Part shown: positions 38,133 through 48,431 of the stretch, in pieces
How the letters are laid out: each line of letters starts with the position of its first letter
Position numbering within the stretch: position 1 is the stretch's first letter
Origin: Edwardsiella anguillarum ET080813
GTDB taxonomy: Bacteria; Pseudomonadota; Gammaproteobacteria; Enterobacterales; Enterobacteriaceae
Length of the DNA: 64,000 nt
NCBI RefSeq assembly: GCF_000264765.2
Contig: NZ_CP006664.1
Span: 3,818,350-3,882,349, forward strand
Reading direction: 5' to 3'
Position numbers and translations under genes: made by a program
The notes under the pieces: generated by a model
The model's database searches: none
What the model was told of the DNA's origin: nothing
Seen by the model: the letters and a program-made list of their open reading frames with translations, nothing else

Positions 38133-39170
38133 ATGAGCCATGACCTGTATACCCGCTACCTGAACGCCCGCCAGCAGCACCCGCGCGCCTACGCCCGCGA
38201 TCTGGCGCAGATTTTGGGCGTCAGCGAGGGCGAGTTGACCCGGGCCCGCGTCGGCCACGACGCCGTCCGTCTGTACGCTGACGCCGCGGCTCTGTTGACG
38301 GCCTGTGCCGCGCTGGGCGAGGTTAACGCCATCACCCGCAACGAGTATGCCGTACATGAGCATCTGGGGCGCTATGACAACGCGCACCTGAGCGACCACA
38401 GCGGGCTGATCCTCAACCCGCGGGCGCTGGATCTGCGCCTGTTTTTACAGCATTGGCACGCCGCCTTTGCCCTGCGTGAGCAGAGCGCGCGCGGCGAGCG
38501 CTTTAGCCTGCAGTGCTTTGACCCACAGGGCGACGCCGTACATAAGATCTATGCTACCCAAGAGAGCGATATGGCGGCCTGGCACGCGCTGGTCTCCCGC
38601 TTCACCGGCGACGGGAATCCGGCCTTCCCCGGCCTCTGCGCGCGCGCCCCTGCCGCCGCACCGGCGCTGGACGCCGCCGCGCTGGAGCGCGAATGGCGCG
38701 CCATGACCGATGTACACCAGTTTTTCCCGCTGCTGCAGCGCCATGGCGTCAGCCGCCAGCAGGCCTTTGCCGCCGTCGCCGATGATCTGGCCTGCCGGGT
38801 AGACAACGTCGCTCTGCAGCAGATCCTGACCCAGGCGCAGCGGTGCCAGAATGAGATCATGATCTTCGTCGGTAACCGTGGCTGCGTGCAGATCTTCACC
38901 GGTGAAATCGCCAGGCTGACCCCGCAGGATCAATGGCTCAACGTCTTTAATCCGCGCTTTACCCTGCACCTGTTCGCCCCGGCCATCGCGGAGAGCTGGA
39001 TCACCCGTAAACCGACCCGCGATGGCATGGTTAGCAGCCTGGAGCTGTTCGCCGCCGACGGCACCCAGATAGCCCAGCTGTTCGGCCAGCGCACCGAAGG
39101 CAAGGCGGAGCAGACGCAGTGGCGCGAGCAGCTGGCGGCCCTGGCGCCGCTGACACAGGAGCAGGCATAA
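38133..39170 (+). CDS. hemS: Haem-degrading/haem-trafficking factor HemS
   Basis: The 345-residue cytoplasmic protein consists of two similar halves, as in HemS/ChuS/HmuS. The proximal haem ligand corresponds to His195 ([11 protein letters not shown]). The family binds haem after import and either degrades it with oxygen or hands it on. The stop codon overlaps the hmuT start by one base (TAATG). The aerobic path through HemS and the anaerobic path through HutW are both encoded here. Confidence 0.95.
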   Translation: MSHDLYTRYLNARQQHPRAYARDLAQILGVSEGELTRARVGHDAVRLYADAAALLTACAALGEVNAITRNEYAVHEHLGRYDNAHLSDHSGLILNPRALDLRLFLQHWHAAFALREQSARGERFSLQCFDPQGDAVHKIYATQESDMAAWHALVSRFTGDGNPAFPGLCARAPAAAPALDAAALEREWRAMTDVHQFFPLLQRHGVSRQQAFAAVADDLACRVDNVALQQILTQAQRCQNEIMIFVGNRGCVQIFTGEIARLTPQDQWLNVFNPRFTLHLFAPAIAESWITRKPTRDGMVSSLELFAADGTQIAQLFGQRTEGKAEQTQWREQLAALAPLTQEQA

Positions 39171-40000
39171 TGACCAGAATCACCTCGGCAATACTGCTGC
39201 TGGCGCTGTGCAGCGTCGGCGCCCAGGCCGGTGAACGCCTGATCACCATCGGCGGTGACGTGACGGAGATCGTGTTTGCCCTGGGGGCGGGCGATCTGGT
39301 CGTCGCCCGGGACAGCACCAGCACCCAGCCTGCCGCCGCCGCCGCACTGCCGGACGTAGGCTATATGCGCCAGCTCAACGCAGAGGGTATCCTCGCTCTG
39401 AAACCGACCCGGCTGCTCACCAGCGATCAGGCTCAGCCGGCCATCGCGCTGTCACAGATAAGCGCGGTAGGCGTCACCGTGGTACCGGTGGCCAGCGTCA
39501 ACCGCCTGGAGGCCGTCGGCGACAAAATCCACCGGCTGGCCAGCGCGCTGGGGCGCGAAGCGCAGGGACAGGCGCTGATCGAGGACTACCAGCGGCGCCT
39601 GGCCACCATCCCGCGTTCGCCCCTCTCGACCCGGGTGCTGTTTATCCTCAGCCACAGCGGCATGACGCCGATGGCGGCCGGAGGCCAGACCGCCGCTGAC
39701 GCCATCATCCGCGCCGCCGGGGGCAAGAATGCCATGCAGGGCTTTAACCGCTACCGGCCGCTCTCCCAGGAGGGGGTCATCGCCGCCCAGCCGGATCTGA
39801 TCCTGATCAGCCGCGATGGCGCCAAGGCGCTGGGAGGCCCGGAGCGGGTATGGACGCTGCCCGGGATGGCCCAAACGCCGGCGGCGCGCGAAAAGCGGGT
39901 CCTGGTGCTGGATGACATGGCGCTGCTGGGCTTTACCCTCGGCACACCAGATGCGCTGGCCGCCCTGCGTAACGCGGCTGAGCAGGCACAGCGACCATGA
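39170..40000 (+). CDS. hmuT: Periplasmic haem-binding protein HmuT
   Basis: The 276-residue class III substrate-binding protein has a signal peptide ([20 protein letters not shown]). The fold signatures [20 protein letters not shown] and [19 protein letters not shown] are present, and Tyr in GYMRQL is a candidate haem ligand. It delivers haem to HmuUV. The ATG at 39170 overlaps the hemS stop and its own stop overlaps hmuU (ATGA). Confidence 0.95.
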   Translation: MTRITSAILLLALCSVGAQAGERLITIGGDVTEIVFALGAGDLVVARDSTSTQPAAAAALPDVGYMRQLNAEGILALKPTRLLTSDQAQPAIALSQISAVGVTVVPVASVNRLEAVGDKIHRLASALGREAQGQALIEDYQRRLATIPRSPLSTRVLFILSHSGMTPMAAGGQTAADAIIRAAGGKNAMQGFNRYRPLSQEGVIAAQPDLILISRDGAKALGGPERVWTLPGMAQTPAAREKRVLVLDDMALLGFTLGTPDALAALRNAAEQAQRP

Positions 40001-40998
40001 TCCGTCGTTCACCGCGCCTGACGCTGGCGCTGCTACTGGGTCTATTGATGCTGACCACGCTGGCCGCCGCCCACCTGGGCGCACTGCGCCTGTCGCCCGT
40101 CGCGCTGCTGCGCGACAGCGATCCCCTCCAGTGGCAGATCTGGCTCAACATCCGCCTGCCGCGAGTGCTGCTGGCGGCGGTTATCGGTATTGCGCTGGCC
40201 GTCTCCGGCACCCTTATGCAGGGGCTGTTCCGCAACCCGCTGGCCGATCCCGCCCTGCTGGGGATCAGCAGCGGCGCTGCGCTGTGCGTGGCGCTGACCA
40301 TCGTGCTCCCGCTGGCGCTCTCGCCGCTGCTAGCGCTGTATGCCCAAATGCTGGCGGCGTTTGGCGGTAGCCTGGCCATTTCGCTGCTGATTTATCTCCT
40401 CAGCCGCGGTGCATCAGTGACACTGTCACGATTATTGCTCGCCGGGATCGCCATTAACGCCCTCTGCTTTGCCCTGGTCGGGGTGCTGAGCTACCTGAGC
40501 GACGATCAGCAGCTGCGCCAGTTCACCCTATGGAGCATGGGAACTCTGTCGCGCAGCGAATGGCATACGCTGGGCGCCAGCGCCCTGCTGATCCTGCCGG
40601 CCAGCCTGTTCGCGCTCACCCGGGCCCAGCGCCTGAACCTGCTGCAGCTGGGCGATGAGGAGGCCCACTACCTCGGGCTCGACGTGGCGCGCACCAAGCG
40701 CCAGCTCTTGCTTCTCAGCGCCATCCTGGTCGGCAGCGCGGTGGCAGTCAGCGGCGTCATTGGCTTTATCGGCCTGGTGATTCCCCACCTGTTCCGCCTG
40801 CGGCTCGGCGCCGATCACCGCTGGCTATTGCCCTGCGCAGCCCTGGGCGGCGCCTGCCTGCTGCTGCTGGCCGACACCCTGGCCCGCACCCTGGCGGCCC
40901 CGGCGGAAATGCCGGTCGGGATGCTGACCAGCCTACTGGGCGGCCCCTATTTTCTCTGGCTGATACTGCGCTACCGGGAGGTAAGTCATGGCCAATAA
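39997..40998 (+). CDS. hmuU: Haem ABC transporter permease HmuU
   Basis: The 333-residue FecCD-family permease has about ten membrane segments. It carries [22 protein letters not shown] near the N-terminus, the [21 protein letters not shown] segment and the coupling region. It forms a homodimer with two HmuV subunits. Translational overlaps at both ends mark it as part of hmuTUV. Confidence 0.96.
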   Translation: MIRRSPRLTLALLLGLLMLTTLAAAHLGALRLSPVALLRDSDPLQWQIWLNIRLPRVLLAAVIGIALAVSGTLMQGLFRNPLADPALLGISSGAALCVALTIVLPLALSPLLALYAQMLAAFGGSLAISLLIYLLSRGASVTLSRLLLAGIAINALCFALVGVLSYLSDDQQLRQFTLWSMGTLSRSEWHTLGASALLILPASLFALTRAQRLNLLQLGDEEAHYLGLDVARTKRQLLLLSAILVGSAVAVSGVIGFIGLVIPHLFRLRLGADHRWLLPCAALGGACLLLLADTLARTLAAPAEMPVGMLTSLLGGPYFLWLILRYREVSHGQ

Positions 40999-41770
40999 CC
41001 CCAGACTGCAGGCCGAGCAGCTCACCTATAGCGATCATGGCCGAACGCTGATCCGCCAGGTGTCGCTGACCCTGCCCTGCGCCGAGCTGGTGGTCATTAT
41101 CGGCCCCAACGGGGCGGGAAAATCGACCCTGATGCGACTGCTTGCGGGCTATTTACGCCCGGACAGCGGGCGCTGCACCCTGCTGGGGAAGGAGCTGGCC
41201 GCATGGCCTGCGCAGCAGCTGGCACAGCGACGGGCGGTGATGCGCCAGCACAGCGCGCTGGCCTTTCCCTTTAGCGTACGCGAGGTGATCGCCATGGGGC
41301 GCTCACCCTGCCCCGAGGGACAGCAGCAGGCGCTGCAGACGGTGATGCAGCAGAGCGGCTGCCTGGCGCTGGCGGATCGCGACTATCGCACACTCTCCGG
41401 CGGCGAACAGCAGCGGGTACAGCTGGCGCGAGCGCTGGCCCAGCTGTGGCATCCCACCCCCCAGCCGCGCTGGCTATTTCTCGACGAGCCGACCTCTGCG
41501 CTCGATCTGTTTCACCAGCAGCACCTGCTGCGCCTGCTGCACGGGATGACCCGCCGCGAGCCGCTCTCGGTCTGCTGTATCCTGCACGATCTCAATCTGG
41601 CCGCCCTGTATGCCGATCGCATCCTGCTATTGCACCAGGGGACGCTGGTCGCCAGCGGAACACCGGAGCAAGTACTGGATCCGGCGCTGCTGTCACACTG
41701 GTATCGGGCCGATCTGGCGGCGGGACGCCACCCCGAAACCGGCGGCCCCCAGATCCACCTGCGGCGCTGA
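40988..41770 (+). CDS. hmuV: Haem ABC transporter ATP-binding protein HmuV
   Basis: The 260-residue ATPase has Walker [10 protein letters not shown] (39-47), signature [15 protein letters not shown], Walker [13 protein letters not shown] and the switch histidine in [10 protein letters not shown]. It overlaps hmuU by 11 nt and is followed by a terminator, so it ends the haem operon. Confidence 0.97.
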   Translation: MANNPRLQAEQLTYSDHGRTLIRQVSLTLPCAELVVIIGPNGAGKSTLMRLLAGYLRPDSGRCTLLGKELAAWPAQQLAQRRAVMRQHSALAFPFSVREVIAMGRSPCPEGQQQALQTVMQQSGCLALADRDYRTLSGGEQQRVQLARALAQLWHPTPQPRWLFLDEPTSALDLFHQQHLLRLLHGMTRREPLSVCCILHDLNLAALYADRILLLHQGTLVASGTPEQVLDPALLSHWYRADLAAGRHPETGGPQIHLRR

Positions 41771-41793
41771 GCCAAGACAAACGTTTCTCCTGT

Positions 41794-41819
41794 CGGCGGG
41801 CGCAGTCCCGCCGTTTTCT
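41794..41819 (+). terminator. Intrinsic terminator of the haem operon
   Basis: The stem CGGCGGG-CGCAGT-CCCGCCG is followed by TTTTC, 23 bp after the hmuV stop. Confidence 0.85.
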
Positions 41820-42005
41820 CCGCAATAACACCTCAGCATGGCTTATCTATAGCGGTTTTATATTGGCATCCTATGGGTGTGCCAGTAGACTGTGCGCGAA
41901 TGGATTTCCCTCCCTCCCGTGCGCGGCGCCGTCGCACGGCCGGGAATGATGCGACCCGCCACGGTGTAAGCAGCACGAGCCAATGACAAAGGAGTGAATT
42001 GTAGA

Positions 42006-43400
42006 ATGAGTGAAACCAACGCCAACCCCGCCTGGCAGGTAGAGAATATCGGCATCGATCGGGTTCCCGAGCCGGCGTGCCGCAGTACCCCCAGCGAGCT
42101 GTTCTGGATCTGGTCTGCCGCCAATATCGGTATTTTAGGCGTGGTCTACGGCGCGATCATCGTCAGCTTTGGCCTCTCCTTTGTACAGGCGATACTGGCC
42201 GCCCTGCTCGGGGTGATGAGCTTCTGCCTGGTCGGCTACTTCAGCTTTGCCGGTAAACGCGGCCGCACCTCTACCCTGACCCTCTCCCGCGCCATCTTTG
42301 GCATCCGCGGTAACATCGCCCCCACCCTGTTCAGCTGGATCAACCTGATGGGCTGGGAGGCGGTCAACATCATCACCGGAACCCTGACCCTGGCCGCGCT
42401 GCTGCAGGCCTGCGGCGTCCCGGGCGGACACGGTCTCACCCTGGTGTGCCTGGTGCTGTTTGCCGGCTTGGCCATCGCCGTCAGCCTGCTGGGACAGACG
42501 GCCGTCGCCGCTATCCAGCGCTGGTTTACCCGCATCTTCGGCACCATGACCCTGATCGTGGTCGGCTATATCCTGTTTACCACCCCCTGGCAGGCCGTAC
42601 TGGCGATGCCCTCCGGCAGCTGGCTGACCGCCTTCCTGCCGGCCGTGTCGGTGATCGCCGCCGGCACCGGTATCAGCTGGGCTATCGCCGGCGCCGACTA
42701 CAGCCGCTATCAGTCCGCCAAGAGCAAAGAGAGCCACATCTTCGCCGCCGTCACCGGCGGCGCCGCGCTGCCCCTGTGCCTGCTGATGCTGGCCGGGATC
42801 CTGCTCTCAGCCCGCCTGCCCGATCTGGCCGCGGCAGAAAACCCCATCGCCCTGATAGGCTCGGTGCTGCCGCGCTGGATGTCCATCCCCTATCTGCTGG
42901 CCGCTACGGCGGGCATCGTGACCATCGCCGTGCTCAGCCTTTACTCCGCCAGCCTGAACCTGTTGACCATCGGGGTTAAGATCCGCCAGATCTGGGCGGT
43001 AACGCTCGATGCCGCAATCGTGCTGGGCATCGCCCTGTACATTCTGTTCGTCGCCGGCGACTTTATGGGGCCTTTCGTCGCCTTCCTGCTGTGCTGCGGC
43101 GTCTTCCTGGCCGCCTGGGAAGCCATCTTCCTGGTCGACTATGTCTGCCTGCGCCGCCATCAAGGCTATAGCGACAGCCAGCTGTTCGATCTGCGCGGCA
43201 GCAACGCCGGCGTGCGCGTCGGCCCGCTGCTGTGCTGGCTGCTCGGCGCGCTGTGCGGGCTGATGGTGACCCGCACCGGCTTTATCGACGGCCCGCTGGC
43301 CATCGGCGTCTTCGCCGACTCCAGCCTGGGGCTGTTCGTCGCCTTCCTGATCAGTCTGTTTAGCTACGCTCTGCTGGTCGGCATGAGGAAAAAAGCATGA
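42006..43400 (+). CDS. NCS1-family nucleobase/nucleoside permease (CodB/purine-cytosine permease-like)
   Basis: The 464-residue protein has about twelve membrane segments. NCS1 features are visible: N-terminal IGIDRVPEPACRSTPSELFW, NIGILGVVYGA, and LMGWEAVNIITG in helix 3. The family imports cytosine, purines, hydantoins or thiamine precursors with H+ or Na+. The ATG at 42006 was chosen (AAGGAG about 11 nt upstream); a GTG at 41994 overlaps that site. It overlaps the kinase gene downstream by 4 nt, so the substrate is probably phosphorylated after entry. Confidence 0.85.
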   Translation: MSETNANPAWQVENIGIDRVPEPACRSTPSELFWIWSAANIGILGVVYGAIIVSFGLSFVQAILAALLGVMSFCLVGYFSFAGKRGRTSTLTLSRAIFGIRGNIAPTLFSWINLMGWEAVNIITGTLTLAALLQACGVPGGHGLTLVCLVLFAGLAIAVSLLGQTAVAAIQRWFTRIFGTMTLIVVGYILFTTPWQAVLAMPSGSWLTAFLPAVSVIAAGTGISWAIAGADYSRYQSAKSKESHIFAAVTGGAALPLCLLMLAGILLSARLPDLAAAENPIALIGSVLPRWMSIPYLLAATAGIVTIAVLSLYSASLNLLTIGVKIRQIWAVTLDAAIVLGIALYILFVAGDFMGPFVAFLLCCGVFLAAWEAIFLVDYVCLRRHQGYSDSQLFDLRGSNAGVRVGPLLCWLLGALCGLMVTRTGFIDGPLAIGVFADSSLGLFVAFLISLFSYALLVGMRKKA

Positions 43401-44338
43401 CAACGACGCAAACGCCGCGCCCAGTCGCCGTCATCGGCGGTGCCGTCGGCGATCTGATCCTCAGCCTGCCGCGTCTGCCGCGGCGGGGAGAGGATGTGGA
43501 GGCCCGCGAAGACGGGCGGACCATCGGCGGCTGCGCCTTCAACGTGGCGCGGGCGCTGTGTCGCCTGGAGATCCCGGTCATCAACGGGATGCCGGTCGGC
43601 AACGGCCCCTGGGGCGCGCTGGCGGAACAGGCCATGGCGGCGCTGGCGCTGCCGGTGCTGCTGCGTCACCCGCAGCAGGATAACGGCTGGTGTCTGGCCT
43701 GCGTTGAGGCCGATGGGGAGCGTACGTTTATCAGCGTCAGCGGCTGCGAGACGCAGTGGTCTGCGGCGCAGCTGGCGAAGATAGCGCTGCCCGCCGGGGC
43801 GCTGGTTTATCTCAGCGGCTATGAGCTGGCGGGAGACGGGGGTCAGGCGCTGTGCGAGTGGATGTACGCCCTGCCGTCCGGCTGTACCCTGCTGCTAGAT
43901 CCCGGGCCGCGCCTGCCCCATCTGCCGGAGGCGCTGTGGCAGCGGCTCCCCACGGGCAGCCTGCTGACCCTTAACCGCGATGAGGTCACGCAGCTGTGCG
44001 GCGCGGGCGATCCGGTGGCGGTCGCGTCGGCGTTTGCCGTCCAGCGCGGGATCCATCTGATCTGCCGCCTCGACGCCCACGGTGCCTGGCTATGCGCCAG
44101 CGATGGCCGTCAGCGGCACCTGCCCGCCTACCCGATAACGGTAGCCGATACCATTGGCGCCGGGGATGCCCACTGCGGCGGCGTGCTGGCGGGGCTCGCC
44201 CTCGGCCTGGCGCTGGAGGAGGCCATCGATCTCGGCAATCAGGTCGCCGCCTGCGTGGTCAGTCAGCCCGGCCCCGACGGCGCGCCGACCCGCGCGCAGC
44301 TGAAGGCCCGCTTTCCCCAGGCGCACACGCGCCTGTAG
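43397..44338 (+). CDS. PfkB-family carbohydrate/nucleoside kinase
   Basis: The 313-residue ribokinase-fold protein has the N-terminal glycine-rich motif (IGGAVGDLIL; TIGGCAFNVARAL). The C-terminal signature DTIGAGDAHCGGVLAG contains the catalytic Asp. It resembles nucleoside, pseudouridine and YegV-type sugar kinases more than phosphofructokinases. Coupled (ATGA) to an NCS1 permease, it probably phosphorylates a nucleoside or related compound. No pseudouridine glycosidase or deaminase is adjacent, so the substrate is open. It converges on lplA with a 6-bp gap. Confidence 0.85.
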   Translation: MTTTQTPRPVAVIGGAVGDLILSLPRLPRRGEDVEAREDGRTIGGCAFNVARALCRLEIPVINGMPVGNGPWGALAEQAMAALALPVLLRHPQQDNGWCLACVEADGERTFISVSGCETQWSAAQLAKIALPAGALVYLSGYELAGDGGQALCEWMYALPSGCTLLLDPGPRLPHLPEALWQRLPTGSLLTLNRDEVTQLCGAGDPVAVASAFAVQRGIHLICRLDAHGAWLCASDGRQRHLPAYPITVADTIGAGDAHCGGVLAGLALGLALEEAIDLGNQVAACVVSQPGPDGAPTRAQLKARFPQAHTRL

Positions 44339-44344
44339 TCGGCC

Positions 44345-45358
44345 CTAGGCCAGCTGGCGGCGCAGCCATGCCGCCAGCTGTGGCATCATCGTCACTGTCG
44401 CATCCTCACTCCCCAGAGCCAACGCCCGCTGGGCGACCGCCTCCCCCTGATAGGAACAGCCCGCCAGCGCGACGGCCAGCGCCTCAAGCGGCGCCGGCGT
44501 CAACGCATCGCTGAACAGACGGGCGCGAACGATCGTCCCCCGCGTCACCTCGCAGTGCAGCTCCACGCCGCCCCAGTCAAAGCGCGTCTCCATCACATGG
44601 CTAAAGTCGGGCGCCTGGCCATAGTTCCACGCCCAGCTGCTCTGGCGCTGAAACTGCTGTGCAAAGCCGGGCAGATCCGGGAGATGCTGCGGCGAGATAT
44701 GCTGCGGCGCGACCCGCTGCCCGTAATGGGCAAAAAATGCCTCGCCGATGGCATCGCACAGACGCGCATGGTCGATGTCCGCGACCCACTCCGACAGATT
44801 GGCAACGCGCGCGCGCACCGAGGCGATGCCCTTAGCCTGCAGCTTCTTCAGATCGGGGTTCAGATAGTCGGCCAGACGGCCCAGATCGGCATTCAGCAGC
44901 AGGGTTCCGTGATGAAAACCGCGATCCTGGGTTTCGCGGTAGGCCGAACCGGAAATTTTGCGCCTTCCCTGCGGGGTATCCAACTCCAGATCGTTGCGCC
45001 CACTGGCCTGGGCATCAATACCCAGCCCGGCCAGCGCGGCAAGGATAATGCCCGTGGAGACCTGCTTATCATAGCCTGGCTTACCGGCCATAAAGGTAAA
45101 ACAGCTGTTGCCCAGATCGTGGAACACCGCCCCGCCGCCGCTGCTGCGCCGGGCCAGCTTCACGCCGTCCTGCGCCATGCGCCGGGTATTGCACTCGCGC
45201 CAGGGGTTCTGCGCGCGACCAATCACCACCGTATCGGCATTGCGCCACAAGAATAAGACCCGATGCGCGGGATCCATCTGGCGGAAGATGCACTCCTCCA
45301 CAGCCAGGTTGAACCAGGGATCGTGAGAATCGGAGATAAAAAACGATAACGGCGTCAT
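44345..45358 (-). CDS. lplA: Lipoate-protein ligase A
   Basis: The 337-residue protein is nearly the length of E. coli LplA (338). It activates exogenous lipoate with ATP and attaches it to E2 and GcvH domains. Conserved motifs are [36 protein letters not shown] and [21 protein letters not shown]; a C-terminal accessory domain is present. The ATG at 45358 gives the usual N-terminus; an upstream ATG (45388) would add ten residues. Confidence 0.95.
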   Translation of the reverse strand: MTPLSFFISDSHDPWFNLAVEECIFRQMDPAHRVLFLWRNADTVVIGRAQNPWRECNTRRMAQDGVKLARRSSGGGAVFHDLGNSCFTFMAGKPGYDKQVSTGIILAALAGLGIDAQASGRNDLELDTPQGRRKISGSAYRETQDRGFHHGTLLLNADLGRLADYLNPDLKKLQAKGIASVRARVANLSEWVADIDHARLCDAIGEAFFAHYGQRVAPQHISPQHLPDLPGFAQQFQRQSSWAWNYGQAPDFSHVMETRFDWGGVELHCEVTRGTIVRARLFSDALTPAPLEALAVALAGCSYQGEAVAQRALALGSEDATVTMMPQLAAWLRRQLA

Positions 45359-45432
45359 AACTATGCCCTTTTCCTGAGCCAAAGCCATGATGATAGCACC
45401 GCTGCCGCGCGGATAAGAGCCCGCCGCTGAGG

Positions 45433-45921
45433 CTATAGTCGCCGGGCCTGCCAGTAGACATTGCGCCAGTAGACGTTGCCCAGCGACGATCGCGTTACCC
45501 CCTGCGAGGTCGACGCGTGAATGAACGTGTCATTGGTATCATAGATGCCGACGTGCAGCCCGTTATCGCCGCGCCCGGTGCGGAAAAACACCAGATCGCC
45601 GGGCAACAGATCGTCCCGCGACACCCGGGTTCCCAGCGCGGTTTGCTCCTGCGTCGTCCGCGGCAGCTGAATTGCAAAGCGATCGCGGAAGGTGCGGTAC
45701 ACAAAGCCGGAGCAGTCGACACCGCTGCGCTCCATCCCACCGTAGCGATACGGCGCGCCGTGCCACTGCCGCAGCTGGTCATTGAGCTGCGCGACCACCA
45801 CTATCGGGTCGGCCAGGCGGCCGGATGGCGGCGGCGTGCGGTGCTTGCTGCTACATCCCGCCAGAATCAGTGCGACGGTACACCATGCGCAATAGCGGTA
45901 TACGGATGTCAATCGTCTCAT
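45433..45921 (-). CDS. nlpC: NlpC/P60 family lipoprotein NlpC
   Basis: The 162-residue lipoprotein precursor has lipobox LAGC (Cys23). The C-terminal NlpC/P60 cysteine peptidase domain has Cys70 ([10 protein letters not shown]), His123 (LHVGIY) and His135 (FIHAST), a complete catalytic triad. Such enzymes cut peptidoglycan stem peptides. It follows btuD at 143 bp, as nlpC does in E. coli. Confidence 0.94.
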   Translation of the reverse strand: MRRLTSVYRYCAWCTVALILAGCSSKHRTPPPSGRLADPIVVVAQLNDQLRQWHGAPYRYGGMERSGVDCSGFVYRTFRDRFAIQLPRTTQEQTALGTRVSRDDLLPGDLVFFRTGRGDNGLHVGIYDTNDTFIHASTSQGVTRSSLGNVYWRNVYWQARRL

Positions 45922-46064
45922 CTTCCCTATGCCCCTATCATACCCGGACTCTCTTTACAGAGCCGCGCGGGCAACCCCCATGAGTTAGCGTTATTTGCCG
46001 CGCGGCGTTGCGCGCGGCCTCGTCAACACATAACGGCAAAATGCGCGTCAAGGTCAAGTTTTTT

Positions 46065-46832
46065 TTAACCATTTTGATAATAGAGCCAGTCGCGATCGCC
46101 GCCGCGAATGCGGCGAAAGGGCACCTCAAACAGCCTGCTCAGCGCCTCCACCTGCATCACCACCCGCGCGTCCCCCTGCGCCACCACCTGCCCCTGGCTG
46201 AGCATCCACACCGTATCGGCGTGGTACAACGTGTGGTTAAGATCGTGCGCGCTGGCGATCACCGTGATCCCGGCCGCGCACAGCTCGCCCAGCAGACTGT
46301 CCAACGCGGCCTGCTGGCGAATATCCAGGCTGCTCATCGGCTCATCCAGCAGCAGCAGGCGCCCCTCTGGGTTTAGGGTCGGCCAGATCTGCAGCAGCAC
46401 CGCCGCCAGCCGCACCCGCTGCCACTCGCCGCCGGACAAATGGCTCAGCGGACGGCTCAGCTTATCGCCGAGGCTCAGGCGCCCGCTAAGCGACGCCAGC
46501 ACGTTGTCCAGCGCCGCGGCGTCGGCGTGACGCGGCGCGTGCAGCGCCAGGTAGGCAAATACCGGCATCAGGGCATGCGGCATCTGCTGCTGTACCAGGC
46601 AGGCGCGCCGCCGCGCCTGTGCCGCGGGTGACTGGCGCAGCAGCGACTGCCCCGCCAGCCATACCTCGCCCTCTCCGCTCACTAAACCGGCCAGCCGTAG
46701 CAACAGCGAACTTTTCCCCGCGCCGTTGGGGCCGATCAGGTGCACCAGCGCCCCGCGGACGATGCGGGCATCAACGGCGCCCAACCGTCCCGGCACCGTC
46801 AGCCCGACGATGCGCAGCATACTATCGTCCAT
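46065..46832 (-). CDS. btuD: Vitamin B12 import ATP-binding protein BtuD
   Basis: The 255-residue ATPase has Walker [10 protein letters not shown] (34-42), signature [12 protein letters not shown], Walker [13 protein letters not shown] and SAHDLNHTL. It overlaps btuC by 11 nt and starts after GGAGG. In E. coli btuE lies between btuC and btuD; here it is absent and the two are coupled. Confidence 0.94.
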   Translation of the reverse strand: MDDSMLRIVGLTVPGRLGAVDARIVRGALVHLIGPNGAGKSSLLLRLAGLVSGEGEVWLAGQSLLRQSPAAQARRRACLVQQQMPHALMPVFAYLALHAPRHADAAALDNVLASLSGRLSLGDKLSRPLSHLSGGEWQRVRLAAVLLQIWPTLNPEGRLLLLDEPMSSLDIRQQAALDSLLGELCAAGITVIASAHDLNHTLYHADTVWMLSQGQVVAQGDARVVMQVEALSRLFEVPFRRIRGGDRDWLYYQNG

Positions 46833-47856
46833 CGAGGCCTCCCGCCGATCGGCGCAGCAGCATCCAGATAAACAGCGGCGCCCCCAGCGATGAGGTCACC
46901 ACCCCGATCGGCAACTCGGCAGAAAACAGCGCGATCCGCGCTACGACGTCCGCCAGCAGCAGCATCGAGGCGCCCGCCAGTGCGCAGCCCGGCAGTAGCA
47001 TTCTGTGCTGGGTGATGCCCCACAGGCGCAGCATATGGGGCACCACCAGGCCGACAAAGCCGATCACGCCGGCCAGCGCGACGCTCACCCCGACCAGCCA
47101 GCCGATAGCCAGTACCAGCAGGCTACGCCAGTGGGTCATGCCCAGCCCCAACTGACGGGCGGGGAGCTCCCCCAGCGCCATCAGATTCAGAATATCACCG
47201 CGCGTGAGCAGCCACAGCAGCACCGGCAGCAGCGCGGCCGTCAGCCACCCTTGACGCCAGTCGACGCCGCTGAAGCCGCCCATCAGCCAGTAGAGCAGCT
47301 GGCGCAGATCCAGGCTGCTGCTAAAGTAGACCGCCCAGGTCATGGCGGCGCTGCAGGCGATCCCCAGCGCGACGCCGATCAGCAGCAGCCGGGCGTTGTT
47401 TACCCGCCCCCGGCGGGAAAACAGCAGCAATAGCAGCGTGATCGTCAGCGCGCCGACGATGGCCAGCGCGCTGAGCAGCCACATCGGCATCAGGCTCTGC
47501 CCCAGCAGCACCGCGATCACCAGGGCCACGCCGGCGCCGTTAGAGACCCCCAGCAGCCCCGGCTCGGCCAGGGTGTTGTCAAACAGCGCCTGCATTACGG
47601 CCCCGCTGACCGCCAGCGCCGCGCCGACCGCCATCACCGCCAGCATCCGCGGCAGACGCAGCTGCCCGACAAACAGCTGCCCGTCGGGGGTAAACCACTG
47701 CGTAGGCCACAGCCAGACCTCCCCGGCGCTCAGCCCCAGCACCAGCGCCGCCAGCAGCAGCAGCGCCAGCAGCGCCAAGCGCCGCCGATCGCGTCGCCGC
47801 TGACGCTGGAGCAGCTCGCTGAAGGCGGACGCCGCCTCAGACTGACGCGGCGTCAT
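46822..47856 (-). CDS. btuC: Vitamin B12 ABC transporter permease BtuC
   Basis: The 344-residue FecCD-family permease has about ten membrane segments ([53 protein letters not shown]). With BtuD and BtuF it imports cobalamin. It is somewhat longer than E. coli BtuC (326) because of an Arg-rich N-terminal extension. The ATG at 47856 lies inside the 3' end of dsrB; the longer upstream frame crosses dsrB and is rejected. Confidence 0.93.
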   Translation of the reverse strand: MTPRQSEAASAFSELLQRQRRRDRRRLALLALLLLAALVLGLSAGEVWLWPTQWFTPDGQLFVGQLRLPRMLAVMAVGAALAVSGAVMQALFDNTLAEPGLLGVSNGAGVALVIAVLLGQSLMPMWLLSALAIVGALTITLLLLLFSRRGRVNNARLLLIGVALGIACSAAMTWAVYFSSSLDLRQLLYWLMGGFSGVDWRQGWLTAALLPVLLWLLTRGDILNLMALGELPARQLGLGMTHWRSLLVLAIGWLVGVSVALAGVIGFVGLVVPHMLRLWGITQHRMLLPGCALAGASMLLLADVVARIALFSAELPIGVVTSSLGAPLFIWMLLRRSAGGLDGR

Positions 47857-48040
47857 CGTACGGCTCAACGAAGATACCCTGCGCGCAGCCGGCCTCATTG
47901 AAAAACCAGATGCCCTGGGGATAGTCATCCAGGGCGACCAAATACATGGTACCTTCGCTGAAGGTCTCCAGCGCCAGAATGCGCCCGATACGGCGCGGAC
48001 CGCCGTCCGTTTTAACACTGACCCGCTCGTTTACCTGCAT
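47837..48040 (-). CDS. dsrB: DsrB family small protein
   Basis: The 67-residue protein closely follows E. coli DsrB (62): [17 protein letters not shown], then [19 protein letters not shown] and GIWFFNEAG. The function is unknown; in E. coli expression depends on sigma S. In E. coli dsrB sits near rcsA and the flagellar genes. Here it overlaps btuC by 20 nt and follows ihfA, a different context. Start preceded by GAGG. Confidence 0.9.
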   Translation of the reverse strand: MQVNERVSVKTDGGPRRIGRILALETFSEGTMYLVALDDYPQGIWFFNEAGCAQGIFVEPYDDAASV

Positions 48041-48089
48041 AACGTAATGCCTCACTCTTTCGCCCGCAAAAGCGCTGAACAGCACAAGA

Positions 48090-48116
48090 AAAAGGCCACC
48101 TAAAGGCGGCCTTTTG
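48090..48116 (-). terminator. Intrinsic terminator of ihfA
   Basis: On the minus strand the stem AAAGGCCGCC-TTTA-GGTGGCCTTT (one G-U pair) runs into TTTTTC, just after the ihfA stop. Confidence 0.85.
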
Positions 48117-48130
48117 TCCTGTTTGCCTGA

Positions 48131-48427
48131 TTAATCCTTGGGTGTCGCGTTCTCGACCCGGCTCTTTAACTTCTGTCCCGGACGGAATGTCACAACACGG
48201 CGCGCCGTAATCGGGATATCTTCCCCGGTTTTCGGGTTGCGCCCCGGCCTCTGGTTCTTGTCGCGCAGATCAAAGTTGCCGAAACCGGACAGCTTGACCT
48301 GCTCGCCATTTTCCAGCGCGCGGCGTATCTCTTCGAAAAACAGCTCGACGAGGTCTTTGGCGTCCCGTTTGCTCAGCCCAAGCTTTTCAAACAGGTGTTC
48401 AGACATTTCAGCTTTTGTAAGCGCCAT
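48131..48427 (-). CDS. ihfA: Integration host factor alpha subunit
   Basis: The 98-residue HU/IHF-fold DNA-bending protein (E. coli 99) is recognisable from [22 protein letters not shown], the beta-arm region [21 protein letters not shown] and [13 protein letters not shown]. It forms a heterodimer with IhfB and bends DNA sharply at specific sites. It lies 4 bp after pheT, as in other enterobacteria. Confidence 0.98.
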   Translation of the reverse strand: MALTKAEMSEHLFEKLGLSKRDAKDLVELFFEEIRRALENGEQVKLSGFGNFDLRDKNQRPGRNPKTGEDIPITARRVVTFRPGQKLKSRVENATPKD

Positions 48428-48431
48428 AGAT

